A stretch of 64,000 nucleotides of DNA from Abelmoschus esculentus (GCA_035048815.1 JAUCBN010000012.1:14418501-14482500); one strand, 5' to 3'. Positions 1 through 9,858 are shown, counted from the first letter of the stretch. Numbers and translations are program-made. The notes: generated by a model from the sequence alone, not told the origin.

Positions 1-93
1 CATAAAAGCACGAGGGGGGACGTACCGACAATCCGAACCAAAAATTAACTAAAAACATTAAAAAAAATAGAGGGATAAAACCGAGTCGAAAAG
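1..93 (-). other. Partial 5S spacer at left window edge
   Basis: Spacer downstream (3') of copy 1: the adenine-rich tract (poly-T in the transcribed sense), the TTTT of the secondary terminator and part of the mid-spacer. The gene to its left lies outside the window. Confidence 0.9.
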
Positions 94-212
94 GGGGTGC
101 AACACGAGGACTTCCCAGGAGGTCACCCATCCTAGTATTACTCTCGCCCAAGCACGCTTGACTGCGGAGTTCTGATGGGATCCGGTGCATTAGTGCTGGT
201 ATGATCGCACCC
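94..212 (-). rRNA. 5S: 5S rRNA gene, copy 1 (fully described)
   Basis: The product is 5S rRNA, which joins ribosomal proteins of the large subunit. RNA polymerase III transcribes it from internal boxes A (163-149), IE (146-141) and C (133-116) in this copy. The 5' end GGGTGC pairs with the 3' end GCACCC to form helix I. The start is set by GGGTGCG and the -1 C, and the end by CCCC before the T-run. Changes: G75A between IE and box C, and T53C in box A. The T-run is only four long and the promoter has a 1-nt insertion, so this copy may be less active than most. Confidence 0.97.
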
Positions 213-243
213 GTCAAAGAAATGCGCGCTGAACGTACTAATA
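213..243 (-). promoter_or_regulatory. 5S promoter with 1-nt insertion (copy 1)
   Basis: The segment between the gene and the GC dinucleotide reads GTCAAAGAAATGCGC on the plus strand, one base longer than usual. This moves the TATA-like box and GC dinucleotide 1 nt further from the start. The same variant precedes copies 11, 18 and 25. Its effect on activity is unknown. Confidence 0.7.
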
Positions 244-378
244 GGATCAACGGCGCGCGATTATGGCTTGCGAGACTCTTTTAACATAAAAGCACGAGGG
301 GGGACGTACCGACAATCCGAACCAAAAATTAACTAAAAACATTAAAAAAAAATAGAGGGATAAAACCGAGTCGAAAAA

Positions 379-497
379 GGGGTGCAACACAAGGACTTCC
401 CAGGAGGTCACCCATCCTAGTATTACTCTCGCCCAAGCACAATTAACTGCGGAGTTCTGATGGGATCCGGTGCATTAGTGCTGGTATGATCGCACCC
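379..497 (-). rRNA. 5S: 5S rRNA gene, copy 2
   Basis: C107T, G75A; C57T and G56T in box A. TATA-like box altered to TGTTAG. Confidence 0.95.
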
Positions 498-521
498 GTC
501 AAGGAATGCGCGCTGAGCGTA

Positions 522-527
522 CTAACA
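522..527 (-). promoter_or_regulatory. Altered TATA-like box, TGTTAG (copy 2)
   Basis: The box reads TGTTAG instead of TATTAG (A to G at -29). The same change precedes copies 19 (5343-5348) and 26 (7330-7335), so it moved with the block. Weaker Pol III initiation is possible but not shown. Confidence 0.7.
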
Positions 528-661
528 GGATCAGCGGCGCGCGATTATGACTTGCGAGACTCTTTTAACATAAAAGCACGAGGGGGGACGTACCGACAAT
601 CCGAACCAAAAATTAACTAAAAACATTAAAAAAAATAGAGGGATAAAACCGAGTCGAAAAA

Positions 662-780
662 GGGGTGCAACACGAGGACTTCCCAGGAGGTCACCCATCC
701 TTGTACTACTGTCGCCCAAGCACGCTTAATAGCGGAGTTCAGATGGGATCCGGTGCATTAGTGCTGGTATGATCGCACCC
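662..780 (-). rRNA. 5S: 5S rRNA gene, copy 3
   Basis: T79A; G70C in the intermediate element; G51A and A50T in box A; A40T. Like copies 20 and 27. Possibly impaired. Confidence 0.94.
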
Positions 781-939
781 GTCAAGGAATGCGCGCTGAA
801 CGTACTAATAGGATCAACGGCGCGCGATTATGACTTGCGAGACTCTTTTAACATAAAAGCACGAGGGGGGACGTACCGACAATCCGAACCAAAAATTAAC
901 TAAAAACATTAAAAAAATTAGAGGCATAAAACCGAGTCG

Positions 940-944
940 AAAAA
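940..944 (-). terminator. Representative Pol III terminator (copy 4)
   Basis: TTTTT in the RNA sense directly follows the CCCC end of the gene. This is the usual Pol III stop. Two further T-runs lie within about 35 nt downstream in most units (a TTTT, then T7-11) and could act as backup stops. Confidence 0.9.
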
Positions 945-1063
945 GGGGTGCAACACGACGACTTCCCAAAAGGTCACCCATCCTAGTACTACTCTCGCCC
1001 AAGCACGCTTAACTGCGGAGTTCTGATGGGATCCGGTGCATTAGTGCTGGTATGATCGCACCC
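945..1063 (-). rRNA. 5S: 5S rRNA gene, copy 4
   Basis: C105G, C95T, C94T; boxes A and IE intact. Intact promoter and T5 terminator. Confidence 0.96.
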
Positions 1064-1093
1064 GTCAAGGAATGCGCGCTGAACGTACTAATA
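1064..1093 (-). promoter_or_regulatory. Representative upstream 5S promoter (copy 4)
   Basis: TATTAG lies at 1088-1093 (-30 to -25), GC at 1074-1075 (-12/-11) and C at 1064 (-1). These match the positions of the TATA-like box, GC dinucleotide and -1 C known to matter for plant 5S transcription by RNA polymerase III. The same arrangement precedes most copies, which argues that the array derives from active genes. Confidence 0.85.
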
Positions 1094-1229
1094 GGATCAA
1101 CGGCGCGCGATTATGACTTGCGAGACTCTTTTAACATAAAAGCACGAGGGGGGACGTACTGACAATCCGAACCAAAAATTAACTAAAAACATTAAAAAAA
1201 AAATAGAGGGATAAAACCGAGTCGAAAAG
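1064..1229 (-). other. Representative intergenic spacer (between copies 4 and 5)
   Basis: Read on the minus strand from copy 5 to copy 4, the spacer has four parts: a T-run terminator and a T-rich segment (TTTT, T9-10, TTTTT); a GC-rich core with a run of six C (GTACGTCCCCCC in the consensus); a short imperfect inverted repeat CTTTT-ATGTT-AAAAG; and a CG-rich stretch (CGCGCG) leading into the promoter. Spacers elsewhere differ mainly in the T-tract length and scattered C/T and G/A changes. No open frame or other gene is supported here. Confidence 0.9.
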
Positions 1230-1348
1230 GGGGTGCAACAAGAGGACTTCCCAGGAGGTCAGCCATCCTAGAACTACTCTCGCCCAAGCACGCTTAACAG
1301 CGGAGTTCAGATGGGATCCGGTGCATTAGTGCTGGTATGATCGCACCC
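1230..1348 (-). rRNA. 5S: 5S rRNA gene, copy 5 (mosaic)
   Basis: G108T, G87C, A77T, A50T, A40T. The 3' half matches copy 22 (G87C, A77T) and the 5' half matches copy 20 (A50T, A40T), so it looks like a conversion mosaic. T4 terminator. Confidence 0.94.
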
Positions 1349-1509
1349 GTCAAGGAATGCGCGCTGAACGTACTAATAGGATCAACGGCGCGCGATTATG
1401 ACTTGCGACTCTTCTAACATAAAAGCACGAGAGGGGACGTACCGATAATCCGAACCAAAAATTAACTAAAAACATTAAAAAAAATAGGGGATAAAACCGA
1501 GTCGAAAAA

Positions 1510-1628
1510 GGAGTGCAACAAGAGGACTTCCCAGGAGGTCACCCATCCTAATACTACTCTAGCCCAAGCACGCTTAACTGCGGAGTTCTGATGGGATCCG
1601 GTGCATTAGTGCTGGTATTATCGCACCC
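1510..1628 (-). rRNA. 5S: 5S rRNA gene, copy 6
   Basis: C117T (wobble in helix I), G108T, C78T, G68T in IE, C10A. Partner of copy 13. Confidence 0.94.
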
Positions 1629-1794
1629 GTAAGGGAGTGCGCGCTGAACGTACTAATAGGATCAACGGCGCGCGATTATGACTTGCGAGACTCTTTTAAC
1701 ATAAAAGCACGAGGGGTGGACGTACCGACAATCCGAACCAAAAACTAACTAAAAACATTAAAAAAAAATAGAGGGATAAAACCGAGTCGAAAAA

Positions 1795-1913
1795 GGGGTG
1801 CAACACGAGGACTTCCCAGGAGGTCACCCATCCTAGTACTACTCTCGCCTAAGCACTCTTAACTGCAAAGTTCTGATGGGATCCGGTGCATTAGTGCTGG
1901 TATGATCGCACCC
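1795..1913 (-). rRNA. 5S: 5S rRNA gene, copy 7
   Basis: G64A and C57A in box A; C47T, C46T. Partner of copy 14. Confidence 0.95.
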
Positions 1914-2077
1914 GTCAAGGAATGCGCGCTGAACGTACTAATAGGATCAACGGCGCGCGATTATGACTTGCGAGACTCTTTTAACATAAAAGCACGAGGG
2001 GGGACGTACCGACAATCCGAACCAAAAATTAACTAAAAACATAAAAAAAAATAGAGGGATAAAACCGAGTCGAAAAA

Positions 2078-2196
2078 AGGGTGCAACACGAGGACTTCCC
2101 AGGAGGTCACCCATCCTAGTACTACTCTCGCCCAAGCACGCTTCACTGCGGAGTTCTGATGGGATCCGGTGCATTAGTGCAGGTATGATCGCACCC
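2078..2196 (-). rRNA. 5S: 5S rRNA gene, copy 8
   Basis: C119T lengthens the T-run to six; T53G in box A; A16T. Partner of copy 15. Confidence 0.96.
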
Positions 2197-2361
2197 GTCA
2201 AGGAATGCGCGCTGAACGGACTAATAGGATCAACGGCGCGCGATTATGACTTGCGAGACTCTTTTAACATAAAAGCACGAGGGGGGACGTACCGACAATC
2301 CGAACCAAAAATTAACTAAAAACATTAAAAAAAAATAGAGGGATAAAACCGAGTCGAAAAA

Positions 2362-2480
2362 AGGGTGCAACACGAGGACTTCCCAGGAGGTCACCCATCC
2401 TAGTACTACTCTCGCCCAAGCACGCTTCACTGCGGAGTTCTGATGGGATCCGGTGCATTAGTGCTGGTATGATCGCACCC
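2362..2480 (-). rRNA. 5S: 5S rRNA gene, copy 9
   Basis: C119T (T6 terminator); T53G in box A. Partner of copy 16. Confidence 0.96.
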
Positions 2481-2644
2481 GTCAAGGAATGCGCGCTGAA
2501 CGTACTAATAGGATCAACGGCGCGCGATTATGACTTGCGAGACTCTTTTAACATAAAAGCACGAGGGGGGACGTACCGACAATCCGAACCAAAAATTAAC
2601 TAAAAACATTAAAAAAAATAGAGGGATAAAACCGAGTCGAAAAA

Positions 2645-2763
2645 GAGGTGCAACACGAGGACTTCCCAGGAGGTCACCCATCCTAGTACTACACTCGCCC
2701 AAGCACGTTTCACTGCGGAGTTCTGATGGGATCCGGTGCATTAGTGCTGGTATGATCGCACCC
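2645..2763 (-). rRNA. 5S: 5S rRNA gene, copy 10
   Basis: C118T, A71T in IE, G56A and T53G in box A. Partner of copy 17. Confidence 0.95.
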
Positions 2764-2928
2764 GTTAAGGAATGCGCGCTGAACGTACTAATAGGATCAA
2801 CGGCCCGCGATTATGACTTGCGAGACTCTTTTAACATAAATCCACGAGGGGGGACGTACCGACAATCCGAACCAAAAATTAACTAAAAACATTAAAAAAA
2901 AATAGAGGGATAAAACCGAGTCGAAAAA

Positions 2929-3047
2929 GGGGTGCAACACGAGAACTTCCAAGGAGGTCACCCATCCTAGTACTACTCTCGCCCAAGCACGCTTAACTGC
3001 AAAGTTCTGATGGGATCCGGTGCATTAGTGCTGGTATGATCGCACCC
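2929..3047 (-). rRNA. 5S: 5S rRNA gene, copy 11
   Basis: C104T, G97T, C47T, C46T. Promoter has the 1-nt insertion. Confidence 0.95.
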
Positions 3048-3212
3048 GTCAAAGAAATGCGCGCTGAACGTACTAATAGGATCAACGGCGCGCGATTATG
3101 GCTTGCGAGACTCTTTTAACATAAAAGCACGAGGGGGGACGTACCGACAATCCGAACCAAAAATTAACTAAAAACATTAAAAAAAATAGAGGGATAAAAC
3201 CGAGTCGAAAAA

Positions 3213-3331
3213 GGGGTGCAACACGAGAACTTCCAAGGAGGTCACCCATCCTAGTACTACTCTCGCCCAAGCACACTTAACTGCAAAGTTCTGATGGGAT
3301 CCGGTGTATTAGTGCTGGTATGATCGCACCC
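3213..3331 (-). rRNA. 5S: 5S rRNA gene, copy 12
   Basis: C104T, G97T, C57T, C47T, C46T, G25A. A diverged sister of copy 11. Confidence 0.95.
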
Positions 3332-3494
3332 GTCAAGGAATGCGCGCTGAACGTACTAATAGGATCAACGGCGCGCGATTATGACTTGCGAGACTCTTTT
3401 AACATAAAAGCACGAGGGGGGACGTACCGACAATCCGAACCAAAAATTAACTAAAAACATTAAAAAAAATAGGGGATAAAACCGAGTCGAAAAA

Positions 3495-3613
3495 GGTGTG
3501 CAACAAGAGGACTTCCCAGGAGGTCACCCATCCTAGTACTACTCTCGCCCAAGCACGCTTAACTGCGGAGTTCTGATGGGATCCGGTGCATTAGTGCTGG
3601 TATTATCGCACCC
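3495..3613 (-). rRNA. 5S: 5S rRNA gene, copy 13
   Basis: C117A (mismatch with G2), G108T, C10A. Confidence 0.95.
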
Positions 3614-3778
3614 GTAAGGGAGTGCGCGCTGAACGTACTAATAGGATCAACGGCGCGCGATTATGACTTGCGAGACTCTTTTAACATAAAAGCACGAGGG
3701 GTGGACGTACCGACAATCCGAACCAAAAACTAACTAAAAACATTAAAAAAAATAGAGGGATAAAACCGAGTCGAAAAA

Positions 3779-3897
3779 GGGGTGCAACACGAGGACTTCC
3801 CAGGAGGTCACCCATCCTAGTACTACTCTCGCCTAAGCACGCTTAACTGCAAAGTTCTGATGGGATCCGGTGCATTAGTGCTGGTATGATCGCACCC
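3779..3897 (-). rRNA. 5S: 5S rRNA gene, copy 14
   Basis: G64A in box A; C47T, C46T. Confidence 0.96.
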
Positions 3898-4061
3898 GTC
3901 AAGGATTGCGCGCTGAACGTACTAATAGGATCAACGGCGCGCGATTATGACTTGCGAGACTCTTTTAACATAAAAGCACGAGGGGGGACGTACCGACAAT
4001 CCGAACCAAAAATTAACTAAAAACATAAAAAAAAATAGAGGGATAAAACCGAGTCGAAAAA

Positions 4062-4180
4062 AGGGTGCAACACGAGGACTTCCCAGGAGGTCACCCATCC
4101 TAGTACTACTCTCGCCCAAGCACGCTTCACTGCGGAGTTCTGATGGGATCCGGTGCATTAGTGCTGGTATGATCGCACCC
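4062..4180 (-). rRNA. 5S: 5S rRNA gene, copy 15
   Basis: C119T; T53G in box A. Confidence 0.96.
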
Positions 4181-4345
4181 GTCAAGGAATGCGCGCTGAA
4201 CGGACTAATAGGATCAACGGCGCGCGATTATGACTTGCGAGACTCTTTTAACATAAAAGCACGAGGGGGGACGTACCGACAATCCGAACCAAAAATTAAC
4301 TAAAAACATTAAAAAAAAATAGAGGGATAAAACCGAGTCGAAAAA

Positions 4346-4464
4346 AGGGTGCAACACGAGGACTTCCCAGGAGGTCACCCATCCTAGTACTACTCTCGCC
4401 CAAGCACGCTTCACTGCGGAGTTCTGATGGGATCCGGTGCATTAGTGCTGGTATGATCGCACCC
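4346..4464 (-). rRNA. 5S: 5S rRNA gene, copy 16
   Basis: C119T; T53G in box A. Same gene as copy 15. Confidence 0.96.
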
Positions 4465-4629
4465 GTCAAGGAATGCGCGCTGAACGTACTAATAGGATCA
4501 ACGGCGCGCGATTATGACTTGCGAGACTCTTTTAACATAAAAGCACGAGGGGGGACGTACCGACAATCCGAACCAAAAATTAACTAAAAACATTAAAAAA
4601 AAATAGAGGGATAAAACCGAGTCGAAAAA

Positions 4630-4748
4630 GAGGTGCAACACGAGGACTTCCCAGGAGGTCACCCATCCTAGTACTACACTCGCCCAAGCACGTTTCACTG
4701 CGTAGTTCTGATGGGATCCGGTGCATTAGTGCTGGTATGATCGCACCC
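4630..4748 (-). rRNA. 5S: 5S rRNA gene, copy 17
   Basis: C118T, A71T, G56A, T53G as in copy 10, plus C46A. Confidence 0.95.
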
Positions 4749-4913
4749 GTTAAGGAATGCGCGCTGAACGTACTAATAGGATCAACGGCGCGCGATTATG
4801 ACTTGCGAGACTCTTTTAACATAAAAGCACGAGGGGGGACGTACCGACAATCCGAACCAAAAATTAACTAAAAACATTAAAAAAAAATAGAGGGATAAAA
4901 CCGAGTCGAAAAG

Positions 4914-5032
4914 GGGGTGCAACACGAGGACTTCCCAGGAGGTCACCCATCCTAGTACTACTCTCGCCCAAGCACGCTTGACTGCGGAGTTCTGATGGGA
5001 TCCGGTGCATTAGTGCTGGTATGATCGCACCC
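4914..5032 (-). rRNA. 5S: 5S rRNA gene, copy 18
   Basis: Only T53C. T4 terminator and 1-nt promoter insertion, as in copy 1. Confidence 0.96.
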
Positions 5033-5199
5033 GTCAAAGAAATGCGCGCTGAACGTACTAATAGGATCAACGGCGCGCGATTATGGCTTGCGAGACTCTT
5101 TTAACATAAAAGCACGAGGGGGGACGTACCGACAATCCGAACCAAAAATTAACTAAAAACATTAAAAAAAAAATAGAGGGATAAAACCGAGTCGAAAAA

Positions 5200-5318
5200 G
5201 GGGTGCAACACAAGGACTTCCCAGGAGGTCACCCATCCTAGTATTACTCTCGCCCAAGCACACTTAACTGCGGAGTTCTGATGGGATCCGGTGCATTAGT
5301 GCTGGTATGATCGCACCC
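5200..5318 (-). rRNA. 5S: 5S rRNA gene, copy 19
   Basis: C107T, G75A, C57T. TATA-like box TGTTAG. Duplicated as copy 26. Confidence 0.95.
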
Positions 5319-5482
5319 GTCAAGGAATGCGCGCTGAACGTACTAACAGGATCAGCGGCGCGCGATTATGACTTGCGAGACTCTTTTAACATAAAAGCAC
5401 GAGGGGGGACGTACCGACAATCCGAACCAAAAATTAACTAAAAACATTAAAAAAAATAGAGGGATAAAACCGAGTCGAAAAA

Positions 5483-5601
5483 GGGGTGCAACACGAGGAC
5501 TTCCCAGGAGGTCACCCATCCTTGTACTACTGTCGCCCAAGCACGCTTAACAGCGGAGTTCAGATGGGATCCGGTGCATTAGTGCTGGTATGATCGCACC
5601 C
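5483..5601 (-). rRNA. 5S: 5S rRNA gene, copy 20
   Basis: T79A, G70C (IE), A50T (box A), A40T. Duplicated as copy 27. Confidence 0.94.
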
Positions 5602-5765
5602 GTCAAGGAATGCGCGCTGAACGTACTAATAGGATCAACGGCGCGCGATTATGACTTGCGAGACTCTTTTAACATAAAAGCACGAGGGGGGACGTACCGA
5701 CAATCCGAACCAAAAATTAACTAAAAACATTAAAAAAAATAGAGGGATAAAACCGAGTCGAAAAA

Positions 5766-5884
5766 GGGGTGCAACACGAGGACTTCCCAGGAGGTCACCC
5801 ATCCTAGTACTACTCTCGCCCAAGCACGCTTAGCTGCTGAGTTCTGATGGGATCCGATGCATTAGTGCTGGTATGATCGCACCC
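5766..5884 (-). rRNA. 5S: 5S rRNA gene, copy 21
   Basis: T52C (box A), C47A, C28T. Duplicated as copy 28. Confidence 0.95.
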
Positions 5885-6049
5885 GTCAAGGAATGCGCGC
5901 TGAACGTACTAATAGGATCAACGGCGCGCGATTATGACTTGCGAGACTCTTTTAACATAAAAGCACGAGGGGGGACGTACCGACAATCCGAACCAAAAAT
6001 TAACCAAAAACATTAAAAAAAAATAGAGGGATAAAACCGAGTCGAAAAA

Positions 6050-6168
6050 GGGGTGCAACACGAGGACTTCCCAGGAGGTCAGCCATCCTAGAACTACTCT
6101 CGCCCAAGCACGCTTAACTGCGGAGTTCTGATGGGATCCGGTGCATTAGTGCTGGTATGATCGCTCCC
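6050..6168 (-). rRNA. 5S: 5S rRNA gene, copy 22
   Basis: G87C in box C, A77T, T4A (breaks a helix I pair). Duplicated as copy 29. Confidence 0.94.
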
Positions 6169-6334
6169 GTCAAGGAATGCGCGCTGAACGTACTAATAGG
6201 ATCAACGACGCGCGATTATGACTTGCGAGACTCTTTTAACATAAAAGCACGAGGGGGGACGTACCGACAATCCGAACCAAAAATTAACTAAAAACATTAA
6301 AAAAAAAATAGAGGGATAAAACCGAGTCGAAAAA

Positions 6335-6453
6335 GGGGTGCAACACGAGGACTTCCCAGGAGGTCACCCATCCTAGTACTACTCTCGCCCAAGCACGATT
6401 AGCTGCGGAGTTCTGATGGGATCCGGGGCATTAGTGCTGGTATGATCGCACCC
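6335..6453 (-). rRNA. 5S: 5S rRNA gene, copy 23
   Basis: G56T and T52C in box A; A27C. Duplicated as copy 30. Confidence 0.95.
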
Positions 6454-6617
6454 GTCAAGGAATGCGCGCTAAACGTACTAATAGGATCAACGGCGCGCGA
6501 TTATGACTTGCGAGACTCTTTTAACATAAAAGCACGAGGGGGGACGTACCGACAATCCGAACCAAAAATTAACTAAAAACATTAAAAAAAATAGAGGGAT
6601 AAAACCGAGTCGAAAAA

Positions 6618-6736
6618 GGGGTGCAACACGAGGACTTCCCAGGAGGTCACCCATCCTAGTACTACTCTCACCCGAGCACGCTTACCTGCAGAGTTCTGAT
6701 GGGATCCGGTGCATTAGTGCTGGTATGATCGCACCC
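6618..6736 (-). rRNA. 5S: 5S rRNA gene, copy 24
   Basis: C67T (IE), T63C and T52G (box A), C47T. Duplicated as copy 31. Confidence 0.94.
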
Positions 6737-6900
6737 GTCAAGGAATGCGCGCTGAACGTACTAATAGGATCAACGGCGCGCGATTATGACTTGCGAGACT
6801 CTTTTAACATAAAAGCACGAGGGGGGACGTACCGACAATCCGAACCAAAAATTAACTAAAAACATTAAAAAAAATAGAGGGATAAAACCGAGTCGAAAAA

Positions 6901-7019
6901 GGGGTGCAACACGACGACTTCCCAGGAGGTCACCCATCCTAGTACTACTCTCGCCCAAGCACGCTTAGCTGCGGAGTTCTGATGGGATCCGGTGCATTAG
7001 TGCTGGTATGATCGCACCC
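6901..7019 (-). rRNA. 5S: 5S rRNA gene, copy 25
   Basis: C105G, T52C. Has the 1-nt promoter insertion that its duplicate, copy 32, lacks. This places the duplication joint near 7020. Confidence 0.95.
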
Positions 7020-7186
7020 GTCAAAGAAATGCGCGCTGAACGTACTAATAGGATCAACGGCGCGCGATTATGGCTTGCGAGACTCTTTTAACATAAAAGC
7101 ACGAGGGGGGACGTACCGACAATCCGAACCAAAAATTAACTAAAAACATTAAAAAAAAAATAGAGGGATAAAACCGAGTCGAAAAA

Positions 7187-7305
7187 GGGGTGCAACACAA
7201 GGACTTCCCAGGAGGTCACCCATCCTAGTATTACTCTCGCCCAAGCACACTTAACTGCGGAGTTCTGATGGGATCCGGTGCATTAGTGCTGGTATGATCG
7301 CACCC
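7187..7305 (-). rRNA. 5S: 5S rRNA gene, copy 26
   Basis: C107T, G75A, C57T. Duplicate of copy 19, including its altered TATA-like box. Confidence 0.95.
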
Positions 7306-7469
7306 GTCAAGGAATGCGCGCTGAACGTACTAACAGGATCAGCGGCGCGCGATTATGACTTGCGAGACTCTTTTAACATAAAAGCACGAGGGGGGACGTA
7401 CCGACAATCCGAACCAAAAATTAACTAAAAACATTAAAAAAAATAGAGGGATAAAACCGAGTCGAAAAA

Positions 7470-7588
7470 GGGGTGCAACACGAGGACTTCCCAGGAGGTC
7501 ACCCATCCTTGTACTACTGTCGCCCAAGCACGCTTAACAGCGGAGTTCAGATGGGATCCGGTGCATTAGTGCTGGTATGATCGCACCC
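7470..7588 (-). rRNA. 5S: 5S rRNA gene, copy 27
   Basis: T79A, G70C, A50T, A40T. Duplicate of copy 20. Confidence 0.94.
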
Positions 7589-7752
7589 GTCAAGGAATGC
7601 GCGCTGAACGTACTAATAGGATCAACGGCGCGCGATTATGACTTGCGAGACTCTTTTAACATAAAAGCACGAGGGGGGACGTACCGACAATCCGAACCAA
7701 AAATTAACTAAAAACATTAAAAAAAATAGAGGGATAAAACCGAGTCGAAAAA

Positions 7753-7871
7753 GGGGTGCAACACGAGGACTTCCCAGGAGGTCACCCATCCTAGTACTAC
7801 TCTCGCCCAAGCACGCTTAGCTGCTGAGTTCTGATGGGATCCGATGCATTAGTGCTGGTATGATCGCACCC
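7753..7871 (-). rRNA. 5S: 5S rRNA gene, copy 28
   Basis: T52C, C47A, C28T. Duplicate of copy 21. Confidence 0.95.
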
Positions 7872-8036
7872 GTCAAGGAATGCGCGCTGAACGTACTAAT
7901 AGGATCAACGGCGCGCGATTATGACTTGCGAGACTCTTTTAACATAAAAGCACGAGGGGGGACGTACCGACAATCCGAACCAAAAATTAACCAAAAACAT
8001 TAAAAAAAAATAGAGGGATAAAACCGAGTCGAAAAA

Positions 8037-8155
8037 GGGGTGCAACACGAGGACTTCCCAGGAGGTCAGCCATCCTAGAACTACTCTCGCCCAAGCACGC
8101 TTAACTGCGGAGTTCTGATGGGATCCGGTGCATTAGTGCTGGTATGATCGCTCCC
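8037..8155 (-). rRNA. 5S: 5S rRNA gene, copy 29
   Basis: G87C, A77T, T4A. Duplicate of copy 22. Confidence 0.94.
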
Positions 8156-8321
8156 GTCAAGGAATGCGCGCTGAACGTACTAATAGGATCAACGACGCGC
8201 GATTATGACTTGCGAGACTCTTTTAACATAAAAGCACGAGGGGGGACGTACCGACAATCCGAACCAAAAATTAACTAAAAACATTAAAAAAAAAATAGAG
8301 GGATAAAACCGAGTCGAAAAA

Positions 8322-8440
8322 GGGGTGCAACACGAGGACTTCCCAGGAGGTCACCCATCCTAGTACTACTCTCGCCCAAGCACGATTAGCTGCGGAGTTC
8401 TGATGGGATCCGGGGCATTAGTGCTGGTATGATCGCACCC
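8322..8440 (-). rRNA. 5S: 5S rRNA gene, copy 30
   Basis: G56T, T52C, A27C. Duplicate of copy 23. Confidence 0.95.
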
Positions 8441-8604
8441 GTCAAGGAATGCGCGCTAAACGTACTAATAGGATCAACGGCGCGCGATTATGACTTGCGA
8501 GACTCTTTTAACATAAAAGCACGAGGGGGGACGTACCGACAATCCGAACCAAAAATTAACTAAAAACATTAAAAAAAATAGAGGGATAAAACCGAGTCGA
8601 AAAA

Positions 8605-8723
8605 GGGGTGCAACACGAGGACTTCCCAGGAGGTCACCCATCCTAGTACTACTCTCACCCGAGCACGCTTACCTGCAGAGTTCTGATGGGATCCGGTGCA
8701 TTAGTGCTGGTATGATCGCACCC
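8605..8723 (-). rRNA. 5S: 5S rRNA gene, copy 31
   Basis: C67T, T63C, T52G, C47T. Duplicate of copy 24. Confidence 0.94.
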
Positions 8724-8887
8724 GTCAAGGAATGCGCGCTGAACGTACTAATAGGATCAACGGCGCGCGATTATGACTTGCGAGACTCTTTTAACATAAA
8801 AGCACGAGGGGGGACGTACCGACAATCCGAACCAAAAATTAACTAAAAACATTAAAAAAAATAGAGGGATAAAACCGAGTCGAAAAA

Positions 8888-9006
8888 GGGGTGCAACACG
8901 ACGACTTCCCAGGAGGTCACCCATCCTAGTACTACTCTCGCCCAAGCACGCTTAGCTGCGGAGTTCTGATGGGATCCGGTGCATTAGTGCTGGTATGATC
9001 GCACCC
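8888..9006 (-). rRNA. 5S: 5S rRNA gene, copy 32
   Basis: C105G, T52C. Duplicate of copy 25 but with the usual promoter spacing. Confidence 0.95.
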
Positions 9007-9170
9007 GTCAAGGAATGCGCGCTGAACGTACTAATAGGATCAACGGCGCGCGATTATGACTTGCGAGACTCTTTTAACATAAAAGCATGAGGGGGGACGT
9101 ACCGACAATCCGAACCAAAAATTAACTAAAAACATTAAAAAAAATAGAGGGATAAAACCGAGTCGAAAAA

Positions 9171-9289
9171 GGGGTGCAACACGAGGACTTCCCAGGAGGT
9201 CACCCATCCTAGTACTACTCTCGCCCAAGCATGCTTCACTGCGGAGTTCTGATGGGATCCGGTGCATTAGTGCTGGTATGATCGCACCC
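9171..9289 (-). rRNA. 5S: 5S rRNA gene, copy 33 (class A)
   Basis: G58A and T53G, both in box A. First class A copy. Confidence 0.95.
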
Positions 9290-9454
9290 GTCAAGGAATG
9301 CGCGCTGAACGTACTAATAGGATCAACGGCGCGCGATTATGACTTGCGAGACTCTTTTAACATAAAAGCACGAGGGGGGACGTACCGACAATCCGAACCA
9401 AAAATTAACTAAAAACATTAAAAAAAAATAGAGGGATAAAATCGAGTCGAAAAA

Positions 9455-9573
9455 AGGGTGCAACACGAGGGCTTCCCAGGAGGTCACCCATCCTAGTACT
9501 ACTCTCGCCCAAGCACGCTTAACTGCGGAGTTCTGATAGGATCCGGTGCATTAGTGCTGGTATGATCGCACCC
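9455..9573 (-). rRNA. 5S: 5S rRNA gene, copy 34 (class B)
   Basis: C119T, T103C, C36T; internal boxes intact. Confidence 0.96.
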
Positions 9574-9739
9574 GTCAAGGAATGCGCGCTGAACGTACTA
9601 ATAGGATCAACGACGCGCGATTATGACTTGCGAGACTCTTTTAACATAAAAGCACGAGGGGGGACGTACCGACAATCCGAACCAAAAATTAACTAAAAAC
9701 ATTAAAAAAAAAATAGAGGGATAAAACCGAGTCGAAAAA

Positions 9740-9858
9740 GTGGTGCAACACGAGGACTTCCCAGGAGGTTACCCATCCTAATACTACTCTCGCCCAAGCA
9801 CGCTTCACTACGGAGTTCTGATGGGATCCGGTGCATTAGTGCTGGTATGATCGCACCC
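9740..9858 (-). rRNA. 5S: 5S rRNA gene, copy 35 (class C)
   Basis: C118A (mismatch with G1), G89A in box C, C78T, T53G, plus C49T. Confidence 0.94.

Larger units (their letters stand above)
1510..4913 (-). repeat. Higher-order repeat: copies 6-10 recur as copies 13-17
   Basis: The five-copy series 1510-2928 recurs at 3495-4913, seven units (about 1,985 bp) further on, with the same order of marks: C10A; G64A with C47T/C46T; T53G; T53G; C118T/A71T/G56A/T53G. Small differences (copy 17 also C46A) show slight divergence after the duplication. Confidence 0.85.
5033..9006 (-). repeat. Exact-looking 1,987-bp tandem duplication (seven 5S units)
   Basis: Copies 19-25 (about 5033-7019) are repeated as copies 26-32 (7020-9006). 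All seven gene starts shift by exactly 1,987 bp, and every gene variant and the spacer A-run length I compared agree. Copies 1-3 resemble copies 18-20 and may be an older instance. The lack of differences implies a very recent event, or an assembly duplication. Confidence 0.88.

Noticed and set aside
1131..1146. Inverted repeat CTTTTAACATAAAAG in the spacer as a hairpin regulator or terminator
   Set aside because: Only five A/T-rich pairs with a five-base loop. It is present in nearly every unit by descent, far from the gene end, with no sign of compensating changes.
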